From Bacteroidota bacterium (GTDB lineage: Bacteria > Bacteroidota > Bacteroidia > Cytophagales > Cyclobacteriaceae), in assembly GCA_016178785.1 (NCBI GenBank), contig JACOSO010000042.1, positions 62,001-126,000 of the forward strand: a stretch of DNA of 64,000 nt, written 5' to 3'. This document shows positions 35,180 to 41,780 of the stretch, piece after piece. The position numbers were made by a program, and so were the translations under genes. The stretch's first letter is position 1, and each line of letters opens with the position of its first letter. The notes below the pieces were generated by a model. That model did no database searches and was not told the origin of the DNA. It saw only the letters and a program-made list of their open reading frames with translations.

Positions 35180-35629
35180 TTATTTTTTCATCCATTCAAA
35201 GACCTCATAATGCTCTCCATTCATTTTGAGATTTGAGTAGACTTGTTTAGCATCGTGATTAGATTTATCAACATAAAGTCGAATGCCTCTAAGATCTGGA
35301 TCCTCATTTACTATTTGTTTGATGTGTTCATATAAACTTTTGTAAACACCCTTGCCACGATGATCTTTGGGAACATAAACGGATTGAATCCAAAGTACAG
35401 TTCCGTTTCGCCAATCGCTCCACTCATAGGTCGTCATTAAGCAACCAATCACTTTGTCATTTTCTTCCGCCACATAATATCTTCCCTTGGTAGGATCTTT
35501 GAACAGGCGGTTCACACCAAAAGTGAGAGACCCAGTGTCAAGTGTAATGTTTTCCGTTTCCAGGGCCATCTTCGATTGAAAATCAAGAAGATGGGGAATA
35601 TCCTTTTCATTGGCTTCGCGTACTGTCAT
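35180..35629 (-). CDS. GNAT family N-acetyltransferase
   Basis: 149-residue acetyl-CoA-dependent acetyltransferase of unknown substrate. The N-terminus (VREANEKDIPHLLDFQSKM) and the acetyl-CoA binding motif A, VYVPKDHRGKGVYKSLYEHI (R/Q-x-x-G-x-G/A form), identify the fold. The C-terminal LRLYVDKSNHDAKQVYSNL is motif B. It is transcribed away from a repeat-rich gap (35632-35700) beside the trans-sulfuration enzyme. Confidence 0.88.
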   Translation of the reverse strand: MTVREANEKDIPHLLDFQSKMALETENITLDTGSLTFGVNRLFKDPTKGRYYVAEENDKVIGCLMTTYEWSDWRNGTVLWIQSVYVPKDHRGKGVYKSLYEHIKQIVNEDPDLRGIRLYVDKSNHDAKQVYSNLKMNGEHYEVFEWMKK

Positions 35630-35631
35630 TT

Positions 35632-35700
35632 AATTCAAGATTTAAGATTCAAAATTTAAAATTAAGGATTGGATTATCATTGAATCTTGAATTTGCAATT
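35632..35700. repeat. AT-rich imperfect inverted repeat between GNAT and trans-sulfuration genes
   Basis: Left half AATTCAAGATTTAAGATTC and right half TTGAATCTTGAATTTG are complementary to each other. The 15-mer AATTCAAGATTTAAG also occurs at 59270-59284 before metK. Probably another degenerate copy of a dispersed repeat. Confidence 0.5.
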
Positions 35701-36828
35701 TTATAGCGCTTGCTTAATATCATTGATCAGTTCGGCTGCATCTTCGATACCCACAGAGAGTCGAAGGAGCTTATCCGAAATCCCGGCCTCTTTTCTTTCC
35801 TGAGCGGTCAACTTTGCGTGAGATGTTTTCACCGGCTGAGCAATAGTTGACTCAACTCCCCCAAGGCTAACTGCTTTGCGAATGAGTTTCAGCTTCTTAA
35901 GAAATTTTTCAGGGTCACTTTTAATCTCAAAAGAAAGCATTCCGCCAAAACCATTTTTCATTTGTCGTTTTGCTATTGCATAGCTCGGATGATCTTTAAG
36001 TCCCGGATAGTGGACGGCATTTATTTTTGATTCCGCGCTCAGAAATCTGGCAATTGCCATGGCGTTTTTATTTTGCTGCTGCACCCTGATGACGATCGTT
36101 TTTAAACTTCGTTCCACAAGATAAGCTGCGTGCGCATCAAGACTTCCGCCAAAGTGCATTGCACTTGCCCGAATCTTTTCAATCAGTTTTTTCGAAGCAA
36201 CAGCTACTCCGCAGCAAAGATCACTATGGCCTCCTATATATTTTGTGCCGCTATGAGTAGCAATATCAATTCCGAAATCAATCGGATTTTGATTAACGGG
36301 CGATGCAAACGTATTATCGATGATAGTTGTGATCTTATATTTCCTTGCAATTTTAGCAACTCCGCCAATGTCTGTGATTTTCAACAACGGGTTAGAAGGT
36401 GTTTCAATAAAAATCAATTTAGTGTTCGGGCGGATTGCTCGCTCAAAATTTTTCAGGTCTGTTACATCGGTCATCGTATGTTCAATCCCGTAGCGCTTTA
36501 ATTCAGTCAATGCTGCATGATGCGTGCCTCCATACAAATCATTCTGAAATAAAACATGATCGCCCGATTTTAAAAGAGCAAACATGGACGTCATGATCGC
36601 TGCCATTCCGGAACTGAAAAGCAACCCATCTTCGGCATTTTCCAGGGCAGCCACTTTTTGAACTACTGCCGTCTGATTAGGTGTATTGAAGTATCGCGGA
36701 TAGCGAACCAAAGTATCATAGTCATAAGCCGATGAAGGATAGATTGGGTTGACGAGCCCACCGAACTGTGGATCGCCCACAGATCCAACATGGACGCTTT
36801 GCGTAAGTTTTGAATGTACTTTTTTCAT
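35701..36828 (-). CDS. Trans-sulfuration PLP enzyme (cystathionine gamma-synthase/lyase family)
   Basis: PLP enzyme of methionine/cysteine metabolism. 375 residues: SSGMAAIMTSMFALLKSGD and DLYGGTHHAALTEL near the N-terminal half, IFIETPSNPLLKITDI, the cofactor Asp in TIIDNTFASPVNQNP, and the Schiff-base Lys in THSGTKYIGGHSD (near 200). The C-terminus SLGGVESTIAQPV ... LLRLSVGIEDAAELI is typical. Gamma-synthase, beta-lyase and gamma-lyase cannot be separated from sequence alone, so I give no symbol. Confidence 0.9.
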   Translation of the reverse strand: MKKVHSKLTQSVHVGSVGDPQFGGLVNPIYPSSAYDYDTLVRYPRYFNTPNQTAVVQKVAALENAEDGLLFSSGMAAIMTSMFALLKSGDHVLFQNDLYGGTHHAALTELKRYGIEHTMTDVTDLKNFERAIRPNTKLIFIETPSNPLLKITDIGGVAKIARKYKITTIIDNTFASPVNQNPIDFGIDIATHSGTKYIGGHSDLCCGVAVASKKLIEKIRASAMHFGGSLDAHAAYLVERSLKTIVIRVQQQNKNAMAIARFLSAESKINAVHYPGLKDHPSYAIAKRQMKNGFGGMLSFEIKSDPEKFLKKLKLIRKAVSLGGVESTIAQPVKTSHAKLTAQERKEAGISDKLLRLSVGIEDAAELINDIKQAL

Positions 36829-36904
36829 TGATCAAAATGTTGATTTGTAAATATAAACCTTCAAAATTCATTTTTCTTCGAGTGAAGTTTTATCTTGTGC
36901 GGTT

Positions 36905-37558
36905 ATGCAGAAAATTGATGTATGCCTTACGGATGATCATCAGATTTTCCGAAAGGCCATGATGAGGTTGTTGAGAACTTTTGATCGCATTGGCGAAATT
37001 CACGAAGCGGGTAACGGTGAAGAGTGCTTGCGACAAGTAAAAGAAAAAAAACCGCAAGTGGTTTTGCTTGATCTTGACATGCCCATAATGAACGGCTCTG
37101 AGTGCGCGGAACAACTGCTGAAAAAATTTCCTGACGTCAAAATCATAGTGCTCACTTCGCACGACAGTGAAAAGTACATGCTCTATATGCTTGAGCTCGG
37201 GGTAAATTCTTTTTTATTGAAAAACACAGACCCTGATGAATTGGAGAAAGCGATCTATGGAGTTGCCGACAACGATTTCTATCATAACGAGCTTCTCAAC
37301 TCTGTGATACGCAAAAGTTTAAAAGAGAGGTTGTTATCGGCTCGACCCAGTTTCAATACGGAACACCCTATTTCGGAACGCGAAAGAGAGATTTTGAAAA
37401 TGATTTGCGATGAAATCAGTCTGAAAGATATCGCCAATCGATTAGCCGTTAGCGAAAAGACCGTTCAAACACATAAACTAAATATTCAAAGCAAACTCAA
37501 TGTGAAAAGTACCGTAGGTTTGGTGAAGGCCGCTTACGAAATTGGTTTGCTTAGTTAA
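36905..37558 (+). CDS. NarL/LuxR-family response regulator (orphan)
   Basis: 217 residues: intact receiver domain (Asp10/Asp11, phosphoacceptor Asp56 in VVLLDLDMPIMNG, Thr84, Lys106) and a C-terminal LuxR helix-turn-helix (ISEREREILKMICDE, VSEKTVQTHKLNIQSKL). No sensor kinase gene is adjacent, so it is an orphan or answers a kinase elsewhere. Downstream, after a 232-bp gap with two palindromes and a hairpin, lies a degenerate receiver gene. It may regulate that gene, but this is inferred from position only. Confidence 0.92.
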   Translation: MQKIDVCLTDDHQIFRKAMMRLLRTFDRIGEIHEAGNGEECLRQVKEKKPQVVLLDLDMPIMNGSECAEQLLKKFPDVKIIVLTSHDSEKYMLYMLELGVNSFLLKNTDPDELEKAIYGVADNDFYHNELLNSVIRKSLKERLLSARPSFNTEHPISEREREILKMICDEISLKDIANRLAVSEKTVQTHKLNIQSKLNVKSTVGLVKAAYEIGLLS

Positions 37559-37580
37559 AAATTCCTGTAAATCTATGCTA

Positions 37581-37612
37581 AGGAATTCCTGATTTTTCTA
37601 AGGATATCCTTA
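37581..37612. promoter_or_regulatory. Two tandem palindromes 20 bp apart (possible operator pair)
   Basis: AGGAATTCCT (37581-37590) and TAAGGATATCCTTA (37599-37612) are perfect palindromes with the same AAGGA...TCCT half-sites; their centres are 20 bp apart, about two helical turns. They lie between an orphan LuxR-type regulator and the pseudo-receiver gene, an expected place for operator sites of a dimeric regulator. Binding is untested. Confidence 0.45.
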
Positions 37613-37739
37613 CCAAAAATTTTAGCGAAAAGACAAAAAACTGCATTTCCATCAAAATTTATGGGTATGAGAGTTTCTTCCGCCCACTCCATTCATTAGC
37701 TCCTAAAACCTCTTTTGTTTTTTAACCGAATTTCATAGT

Positions 37740-37760
37740 CCCGATGATTAAGTCATCGGG
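37740..37760. promoter_or_regulatory. GC-rich hairpin in the leader of the pseudo-receiver gene
   Basis: CCCGATGA (37740-37747) pairs perfectly with TCATCGGG (37753-37760) around a 5-base loop, 30 bp before the ATG at 37791. The sequence after it (GTTTAGGTTTAGGGTTT) is T-rich but not a clean T-tract, so it could be a terminator for the upstream gene or a 5' leader structure. Confidence 0.45.
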
Positions 37761-37790
37761 GTTTAGGTTTAGGGTTTAAATTTTTGGATT

Positions 37791-38132
37791 ATGAAGGTAC
37801 TGGTAGTACATCGGCAGGAAGCAGTTCGACAAAATATCAAGAACCAACTTGGGCAGTGGTACGTAGAACTATACGACAATGGGCTGGAAGGACTCATGGC
37901 TGCCAAACTGGAATCTTTTGATTTGATTCTTTGCGGGCAAGACCTGCCGGTGGTTACCGGTATTGAAATGATCCGATCAATCCGTAACTTAAGTCTAAAC
38001 AGGTGTACCCCGGTCATACTTTTGGCTGAGGGCACAGAGACTGCAAATCACGAGCGAATTGTTCACCTGCTCAACGCAAATTTGATGACGATGGAAGAAA
38101 TTACTGAAATGAAGAACCTTGAATTAGAATAA
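37791..38132 (+). CDS. Stand-alone degenerate receiver (pseudo-receiver) protein
   Basis: 113 residues with the alternating strand/helix pattern of a response-regulator receiver domain and no output domain. The key residues are lost: the acidic pair is His7-Arg8, the phosphoacceptor position (four residues before the conserved Pro in LILCGQDLPVVTG) is Gly49, the switch Thr is Ala in VILLAEG, and the conserved Lys is absent near LNANLMTMEE. It should therefore not be phosphorylated normally and may act as a protein-binding module. It follows the LuxR regulator and precedes the TerB-like gene (17-bp gap). Confidence 0.7.
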   Translation: MKVLVVHRQEAVRQNIKNQLGQWYVELYDNGLEGLMAAKLESFDLILCGQDLPVVTGIEMIRSIRNLSLNRCTPVILLAEGTETANHERIVHLLNANLMTMEEITEMKNLELE

Positions 38133-38149
38133 CTTGAAATTCATATAAA

Positions 38150-38560
38150 ATGAAAGCAGCAGCGAATCAAAGTCAGAACTACCAATTGGGATTGCTTCAT
38201 TTTGCTCACCTGTTGGTAACAGTAGACGGTTTCATTGACGACCGTGAAAAGAACGCGATCAGTAGTTTGCTCAAAGAGGAGCAAATACCGGATCAAGTGT
38301 ACACTGATTTTCAGAAATCAGTGAATTCAAGACCTCAACGTGAGGTTTATGACCGTGGAGTCAAACTTTTGAGTATATGCTCAGATGAAGAAAAACTCAG
38401 CGCCTTGGTCCACCTCTACCGGCTATCTGAAATTGATGATAACGTGCACGTGAAGGAAGTTCGCTTACTTCTTTATTCGCTCAAAGCAACCAATGTCGAG
38501 TTTGAAGATGTGGTGCTCTCAGCTAAGATGTTGAAGGCTGGAAATCATTATGCCGCTTAA
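38150..38560 (+). CDS. TerB-like (tellurite-resistance/DjlA N-terminal fold) protein
   Basis: 136 residues, all-helical. Two acidic motifs VDGFIDDREK (about 23-32) and SEIDDNVHVKEV (about 98-109) match the paired metal-binding Asp/Glu helices of TerB and the N-terminal domain of DjlA. The family is linked to envelope stress and membrane-associated complexes, but a specific role here is unknown. It lies between the pseudo-receiver and a 47-residue membrane ORF. Confidence 0.8.
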   Translation: MKAAANQSQNYQLGLLHFAHLLVTVDGFIDDREKNAISSLLKEEQIPDQVYTDFQKSVNSRPQREVYDRGVKLLSICSDEEKLSALVHLYRLSEIDDNVHVKEVRLLLYSLKATNVEFEDVVLSAKMLKAGNHYAA

Positions 38561-38568
38561 TTTTTTTT

Positions 38569-38712
38569 ATGGACACGGTAGTTATTCTGCAGTTTTTCCG
38601 CGAGCTAGTTTTTATGACTGCTTCGGTGACTTGCGCTTATCTTTTAGTTGGTGGATTTATCTTTATGCAAGAACGTCTCAAAAGATCCATCATTCAGTCG
38701 GCAAGAAATTGA
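38569..38712 (+). CDS. Very small predicted membrane protein
   Basis: 47 residues from the ATG at 38569 to TGA at 38712. One hydrophobic segment (FMTASVTCAYLLVGGFIFM) is followed by a basic tail (QERLKRSIIQSARN), a plausible single-pass protein with a cytoplasmic C-terminus. It begins 8 bp after the TerB-like gene stop, separated by eight Ts. No family is recognised; coding status rests on position and the hydrophobic/basic pattern. Confidence 0.45.
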   Translation: MDTVVILQFFRELVFMTASVTCAYLLVGGFIFMQERLKRSIIQSARN

Positions 38713-38810
38713 CTTATTGATATCTGATGGCTCAAAAAATTTCCCGCTTCGGGTGGTTGTCTGACTAGCCGACAGCGACCAGCTAATAAAAATGACCCCA
38801 AAAACCTATT

Positions 38811-38883
38811 GAGAAGCTGTCTTAGAACTTTAGCATGAAAATCAGCTCAAAAGAAAGAGACTGCCCTTTTGAGACAGCCTCTT
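38811..38883. repeat. Short inverted-repeat element (possible transposon-derived remnant)
   Basis: GAGAAGCTGTCTTAGAA (38811-38827) and the reverse complement of 38867-38883 (AAGAGGCTGTCTCAAAA) agree at 13 of 17 positions. The 73-bp unit resembles a miniature inverted-repeat element or joined terminal repeats of a lost insertion sequence. The right half also forms the hpf terminator. Confidence 0.4.
38848..38883 (-). terminator. Rho-independent terminator downstream of hpf
   Basis: On the minus strand AAGAGGCTGTC pairs with GGCAGTCTCTT (11 pairs, two G-U) around a 7-base loop and is followed by TCTTTT. It lies 25 bp after the hpf stop codon. Confidence 0.7.
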
Positions 38884-38907
38884 CTTGTATTTTGACTGTT
38901 AAAGAAA

Positions 38908-39210
38908 CTATACTCTTCCATCGCGCAATTTGGTTTTGAATTTCTTCAATTGTGCACGCAGTGCTTCAGTAGCCAAATCTGTTGCTTCCTCAAATGATTT
39001 TGCTTGTTCTTTAGCAAAGAGCTGATTGCCCGGTACCTTCAATTTTATTTCCACGGTCTTGTTTTCAATCCCTTCATTGTTCAGGCGAAGAAAAACCTCG
39101 CCATCTACCATCCGGTCGTAAAACGTTTCCAGCTTGTCAATCTTCTTCTGAATAAAGTCGATCAGTTTTACATCGGCATTGAAATGGATGGAGTGAACTT
39201 GCAGCTTCAT
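38908..39210 (-). CDS. hpf: Ribosome hibernation-promoting factor (HPF/RaiA family, short form)
   Basis: Binds the 30S subunit and inactivates ribosomes in stationary phase. 100 residues, the short form without a dimerisation domain: IHFNADVKLIDFIQKKIDKLE at the N-terminus, VFLRLNNEG, VEIKLKVPGNQLFAKEQAKS and EEATDLATEALRAQLKKFK, all typical. It follows xerC by 37 bp in an rpsU-xerC-hpf order that I recall as common in this phylum. A terminator follows; the tRNA-tuf genes often found next are absent. Confidence 0.93.
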   Translation of the reverse strand: MKLQVHSIHFNADVKLIDFIQKKIDKLETFYDRMVDGEVFLRLNNEGIENKTVEIKLKVPGNQLFAKEQAKSFEEATDLATEALRAQLKKFKTKLRDGRV

Positions 39211-39247
39211 AGTTTTAAAAATTTAAAGTGAAACATATAGAATCCAA

Positions 39248-40123
39248 TTATGCTTTAGGGTGGGCCTGGTCAAAGACTTTCTTTAATTTTTCCATAGAGT
39301 TGTGAGTATACACTTGGGTTGCCGCTAAGCTCGCGTGGCCTAGTAAATCTTTCACCGCGTTTATCTCAGCTCCTTTGTTCAATAAATGAGTTGCATACGT
39401 GTGGCGAAGTACATGCGGGCTTTTCTTATCAACATTAGAGTCTTTCAGGTATTTTTTTACGATTCGGTTCACCAGCATTGGATAAAGGGGTTGACCATTT
39501 TCAGTCACGAAGAAAGTTTCATTTTTCTTTTCCACTTCTCGGTTGCGTGCTTTTCTATATCCTTCAATCAGGTTAACGAGACTTTGCGTGAACGGGATTA
39601 TGCGTTCTTTATTTCTTTTACCTAAAACTTTTAATGTGCGGTCTTTCAAATTTATTGAGTGATCTTTTAATCCTATCAATTCAGACAAGCGCATACCTGT
39701 GCCGTAAAGGAGCTCTAACACCAATTGATCGCGCGTTCCTTCAAAATCTGTTGTGAACTCAATTTGGTCAAGCACTTTCACCATATCAGCTTCTTGTACA
39801 AAATGTGGAAGCTTCTTCTTTGTCTTCAGCATTTTGACTTTTGTCATCGGGTCTTTGGTAATGACCTCTTGTCTTAGTAAGAATTTATAGTACGACCTGA
39901 GGCAAGCTATTTTCCGATTGACTGAAATAGCATCCATTTCATTTTCAACCAAGCTTACTATCCATGAGCGCACAAAAGCATGATTAGCTTCAGCACTTGG
40001 TGTGGCATCAAAATCTTTGTTAAGAAAATCCTGAAATTGTTGAAGGTCGGTTTGGTAGGCAAGAATTGTTTTTGGGCTGTACCGCTTTTCGTATTGAAGA
40101 TATTTCAGAAAGGAATCGCCCAT
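39248..40123 (-). CDS. xerC: Tyrosine recombinase XerC
   Basis: Site-specific recombinase resolving chromosome dimers. 291 residues: N-terminal SAM-like core-binding domain (YEKRYSPKTILAYQTDLQQF) and catalytic domain with Arg145 (GTGMRLSEL), Lys169 (VLGKRNKERI), His237-x-x-Arg240 (HVLRHTYATHLL), His263 (LLGHASLAATQVY) and nucleophile Tyr272. All catalytic residues are present. Housekeeping neighbours (rpsU, hpf) show it is the chromosomal Xer protein rather than a phage or integron integrase. Confidence 0.94.
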   Translation of the reverse strand: MGDSFLKYLQYEKRYSPKTILAYQTDLQQFQDFLNKDFDATPSAEANHAFVRSWIVSLVENEMDAISVNRKIACLRSYYKFLLRQEVITKDPMTKVKMLKTKKKLPHFVQEADMVKVLDQIEFTTDFEGTRDQLVLELLYGTGMRLSELIGLKDHSINLKDRTLKVLGKRNKERIIPFTQSLVNLIEGYRKARNREVEKKNETFFVTENGQPLYPMLVNRIVKKYLKDSNVDKKSPHVLRHTYATHLLNKGAEINAVKDLLGHASLAATQVYTHNSMEKLKKVFDQAHPKA

Positions 40124-40154
40124 TTACTGCACTCATCCGCTTGCTCTTTCAAGT

Positions 40155-40196
40155 TAATAAAAAATCCCTCGCCAGATGAAATCAAGCGAGGGATTT
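40155..40196 (-). terminator. Rho-independent terminator between rpsU and xerC
   Basis: A perfect 11-bp stem (AAATCCCTCGC 40162-40172 with GCGAGGGATTT 40186-40196) and a minus-strand run of Ts (ATTTTTTATT). It should partly end rpsU transcripts so that S21 is made in excess over XerC and HPF. Confidence 0.85.
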
Positions 40197-40219
40197 GTTG
40201 AAGAATTGTCTATCGAATG

Positions 40220-40414
40220 TTAATAATTATCCTGAGCGAACTTCTTCTGAATATAAGAAGCATGGATAACTTCTTGTCTTCTGCTTACAGAAGGCTTCGT
40301 AAATGAAGTTCTTTCGCGCAATTCCTTCAAAACACCGGTCTTTTCAAACTTCTTCTTGAAGCGTTTAAGAGCCTTGTCAATCGATTCGTTTTCCTTAATG
40401 TTGATAATCAGCAT
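40220..40414 (-). CDS. rpsU: 30S ribosomal protein S21
   Basis: 64-residue basic ribosomal protein of the small subunit near the anti-Shine-Dalgarno region. The sequence ESIDKALKRFKKKFEKTGVL and LRERTSFTKPSVSRR is diagnostic. It is first in the rpsU-xerC-hpf block, preceded by a good promoter (40433-40465) and followed by a strong terminator. In Bacteroidota S21 contributes to hiding the anti-SD sequence, consistent with the weak SD signals seen in this window. Confidence 0.96.
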   Translation of the reverse strand: MLIINIKENESIDKALKRFKKKFEKTGVLKELRERTSFTKPSVSRRQEVIHASYIQKKFAQDNY

Positions 40415-40432
40415 GTTTTAGCGATTAGGGCT

Positions 40433-40465
40433 GCAAATATAGCCTTTTGTCATTCAATTGTGCAA
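40433..40465 (-). promoter_or_regulatory. rpsU promoter (TTG, 22-bp spacer, TATATTTG)
   Basis: On the minus strand a TTG (40463-40465) is followed after 22 bp by TATATTTG (40433-40440), an exact Bacteroidota -7 match, 18 bp before the rpsU ATG. Both boxes and spacing fit the phylum consensus. Confidence 0.6.
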
Positions 40466-40468
40466 ATT

Positions 40469-41638
40469 TTACTTCAAAATAGCCCGCGAGATCACCAATT
40501 TTTGTATTTCAGAGGTTCCCTCACCTATAGTGCAAAGCTTTGCATCACGATAGAATTTTTCGACCGGGAAATCCTTGATGTATCCATAGCCTCCATAAAT
40601 CTGAACAGCATCATTGGCAACTTCCACAGCAATTTCAGATGCATAGAGTTTTGCCATAGCCGACTCTTTACTCATAGGCTTATGCCTATTCTTCAGGTCA
40701 GCAGACTGATGGATCAATAATCTTGCAGCTTCAATTTTAGTGGCCATTTCAGCCAGCTTGAAAGAGATTCCCTGAAAAGAAGAAATCGGTTTGTTGAACT
40801 GATGACGTTCTTTTGAGTATTGTAAAGCGGCCTCGTACGCACCTACCGCAATTCCTAGTCCCAGGGATGCAATTGAAATTCTTCCGCCATCCAAAACCTT
40901 CAATGCTTGAACAAAACCATCACCTTCTTTACCAATCATTTGGTTCTTGTGTATACGGCAATCTGTAAAGATCATCTCAGCTGTTTCGCTGGCTCTCATT
41001 CCAAGTTTGTTCTCCTTTTTGCCCGCTGTAAACCCTGCAGTACCCCTTTCTACAATGAATGCTGTCATTCCATGCGAATCACCAATCTCACCGGTACGGG
41101 CAATTACTACGGCTACATTTCCTGATTTTCCGTGAGTGATGAAATTCTTTGCACCATTAATCATAAAATAATCGCCATCCCTTTTCGCAACGGTTCTCAT
41201 ATTCCCCGCATCAGAACCAGTGTTAGGCTCGGTCAGTCCCCATGCTCCAATCCATTCGCCAGTAGCTAATTTGGGCAAGTATTTTTGCTTTTGTTCTTCA
41301 CTTGCAAACTGAAGGATATGACCAGTACAAAGTGAATTGTGCGCAGCCATTGACAACCCGATTGAGCCATCAATTTTAGAAAGCTCAACGATTGCGGTTA
41401 CATATTCGTGATAGCCAAAGCCCGCACCACCGTATTCTTCAGGTACGAGCACGCCCATCAAGCCCAAGCCGCCCATTTTTCTGAAAAGGTCAATTGGAAA
41501 ATGCTGACTTTCGTCCCACTCCATCATCTTCGGCCGAATCTCCTTCGTTCCAAAATCGCGTATCATCTGGGCAATCATTTTTTGATTTTCTGACAAATCA
41601 AAACTGATTTGTTCTTGGGTTTCAGTCATCACTTCCAT
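40469..41638 (-). CDS. Acyl-CoA dehydrogenase (short/branched-chain type)
   Basis: FAD enzyme introducing the trans-2 double bond in acyl-CoA during fatty or branched-chain amino-acid breakdown. 389 residues from the ATG at 41638 (41629 is an alternative; 41692 adds a poor extension). Features: [65 protein letters not shown], and the catalytic Glu in [11 protein letters not shown] (near 373). All are typical of the butyryl/isovaleryl group; chain-length preference cannot be read off. Stands alone, divergent from ugd. Confidence 0.93.
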   Translation of the reverse strand: MEVMTETQEQISFDLSENQKMIAQMIRDFGTKEIRPKMMEWDESQHFPIDLFRKMGGLGLMGVLVPEEYGGAGFGYHEYVTAIVELSKIDGSIGLSMAAHNSLCTGHILQFASEEQKQKYLPKLATGEWIGAWGLTEPNTGSDAGNMRTVAKRDGDYFMINGAKNFITHGKSGNVAVVIARTGEIGDSHGMTAFIVERGTAGFTAGKKENKLGMRASETAEMIFTDCRIHKNQMIGKEGDGFVQALKVLDGGRISIASLGLGIAVGAYEAALQYSKERHQFNKPISSFQGISFKLAEMATKIEAARLLIHQSADLKNRHKPMSKESAMAKLYASEIAVEVANDAVQIYGGYGYIKDFPVEKFYRDAKLCTIGEGTSEIQKLVISRAILK

Positions 41639-41729
41639 AAATAAAGTTTGTTTTGAGGCGTCAAAAGTAGGTCTCTTTTTACAAATCGCCAAACGACTGT
41701 TAGTTTGTATTAGGATAAACTACAATAAT

Positions 41730-41762
41730 TGGAATAGAAACGGCTAAAACGGCTATTTTTGC
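41730..41762 (+). promoter_or_regulatory. ugd promoter (TTG, 22-bp spacer, TATTTTTG)
   Basis: TTG at 41730-41732 and TATTTTTG at 41755-41762 match the Bacteroidota -33/-7 consensus, 18 bp before the ATG. The 14-mer TATTTTTGCCGACT is identical to that before the sugar operon at 4831. Confidence 0.6.
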
Positions 41763-41780
41763 CGACTTTATATTTTCATT

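Noticed and set aside
38713-38907. tRNA genes downstream of hpf
   Set aside because: I looked for cloverleaf arms and TTCGA loops on both strands and found none; the gap holds an inverted repeat and a terminator.
39248-40123. Tyrosine recombinase as evidence of a prophage or integrative element
   Set aside because: It is flanked by rpsU and hpf, matches chromosomal XerC and has no att sites or phage genes around it.
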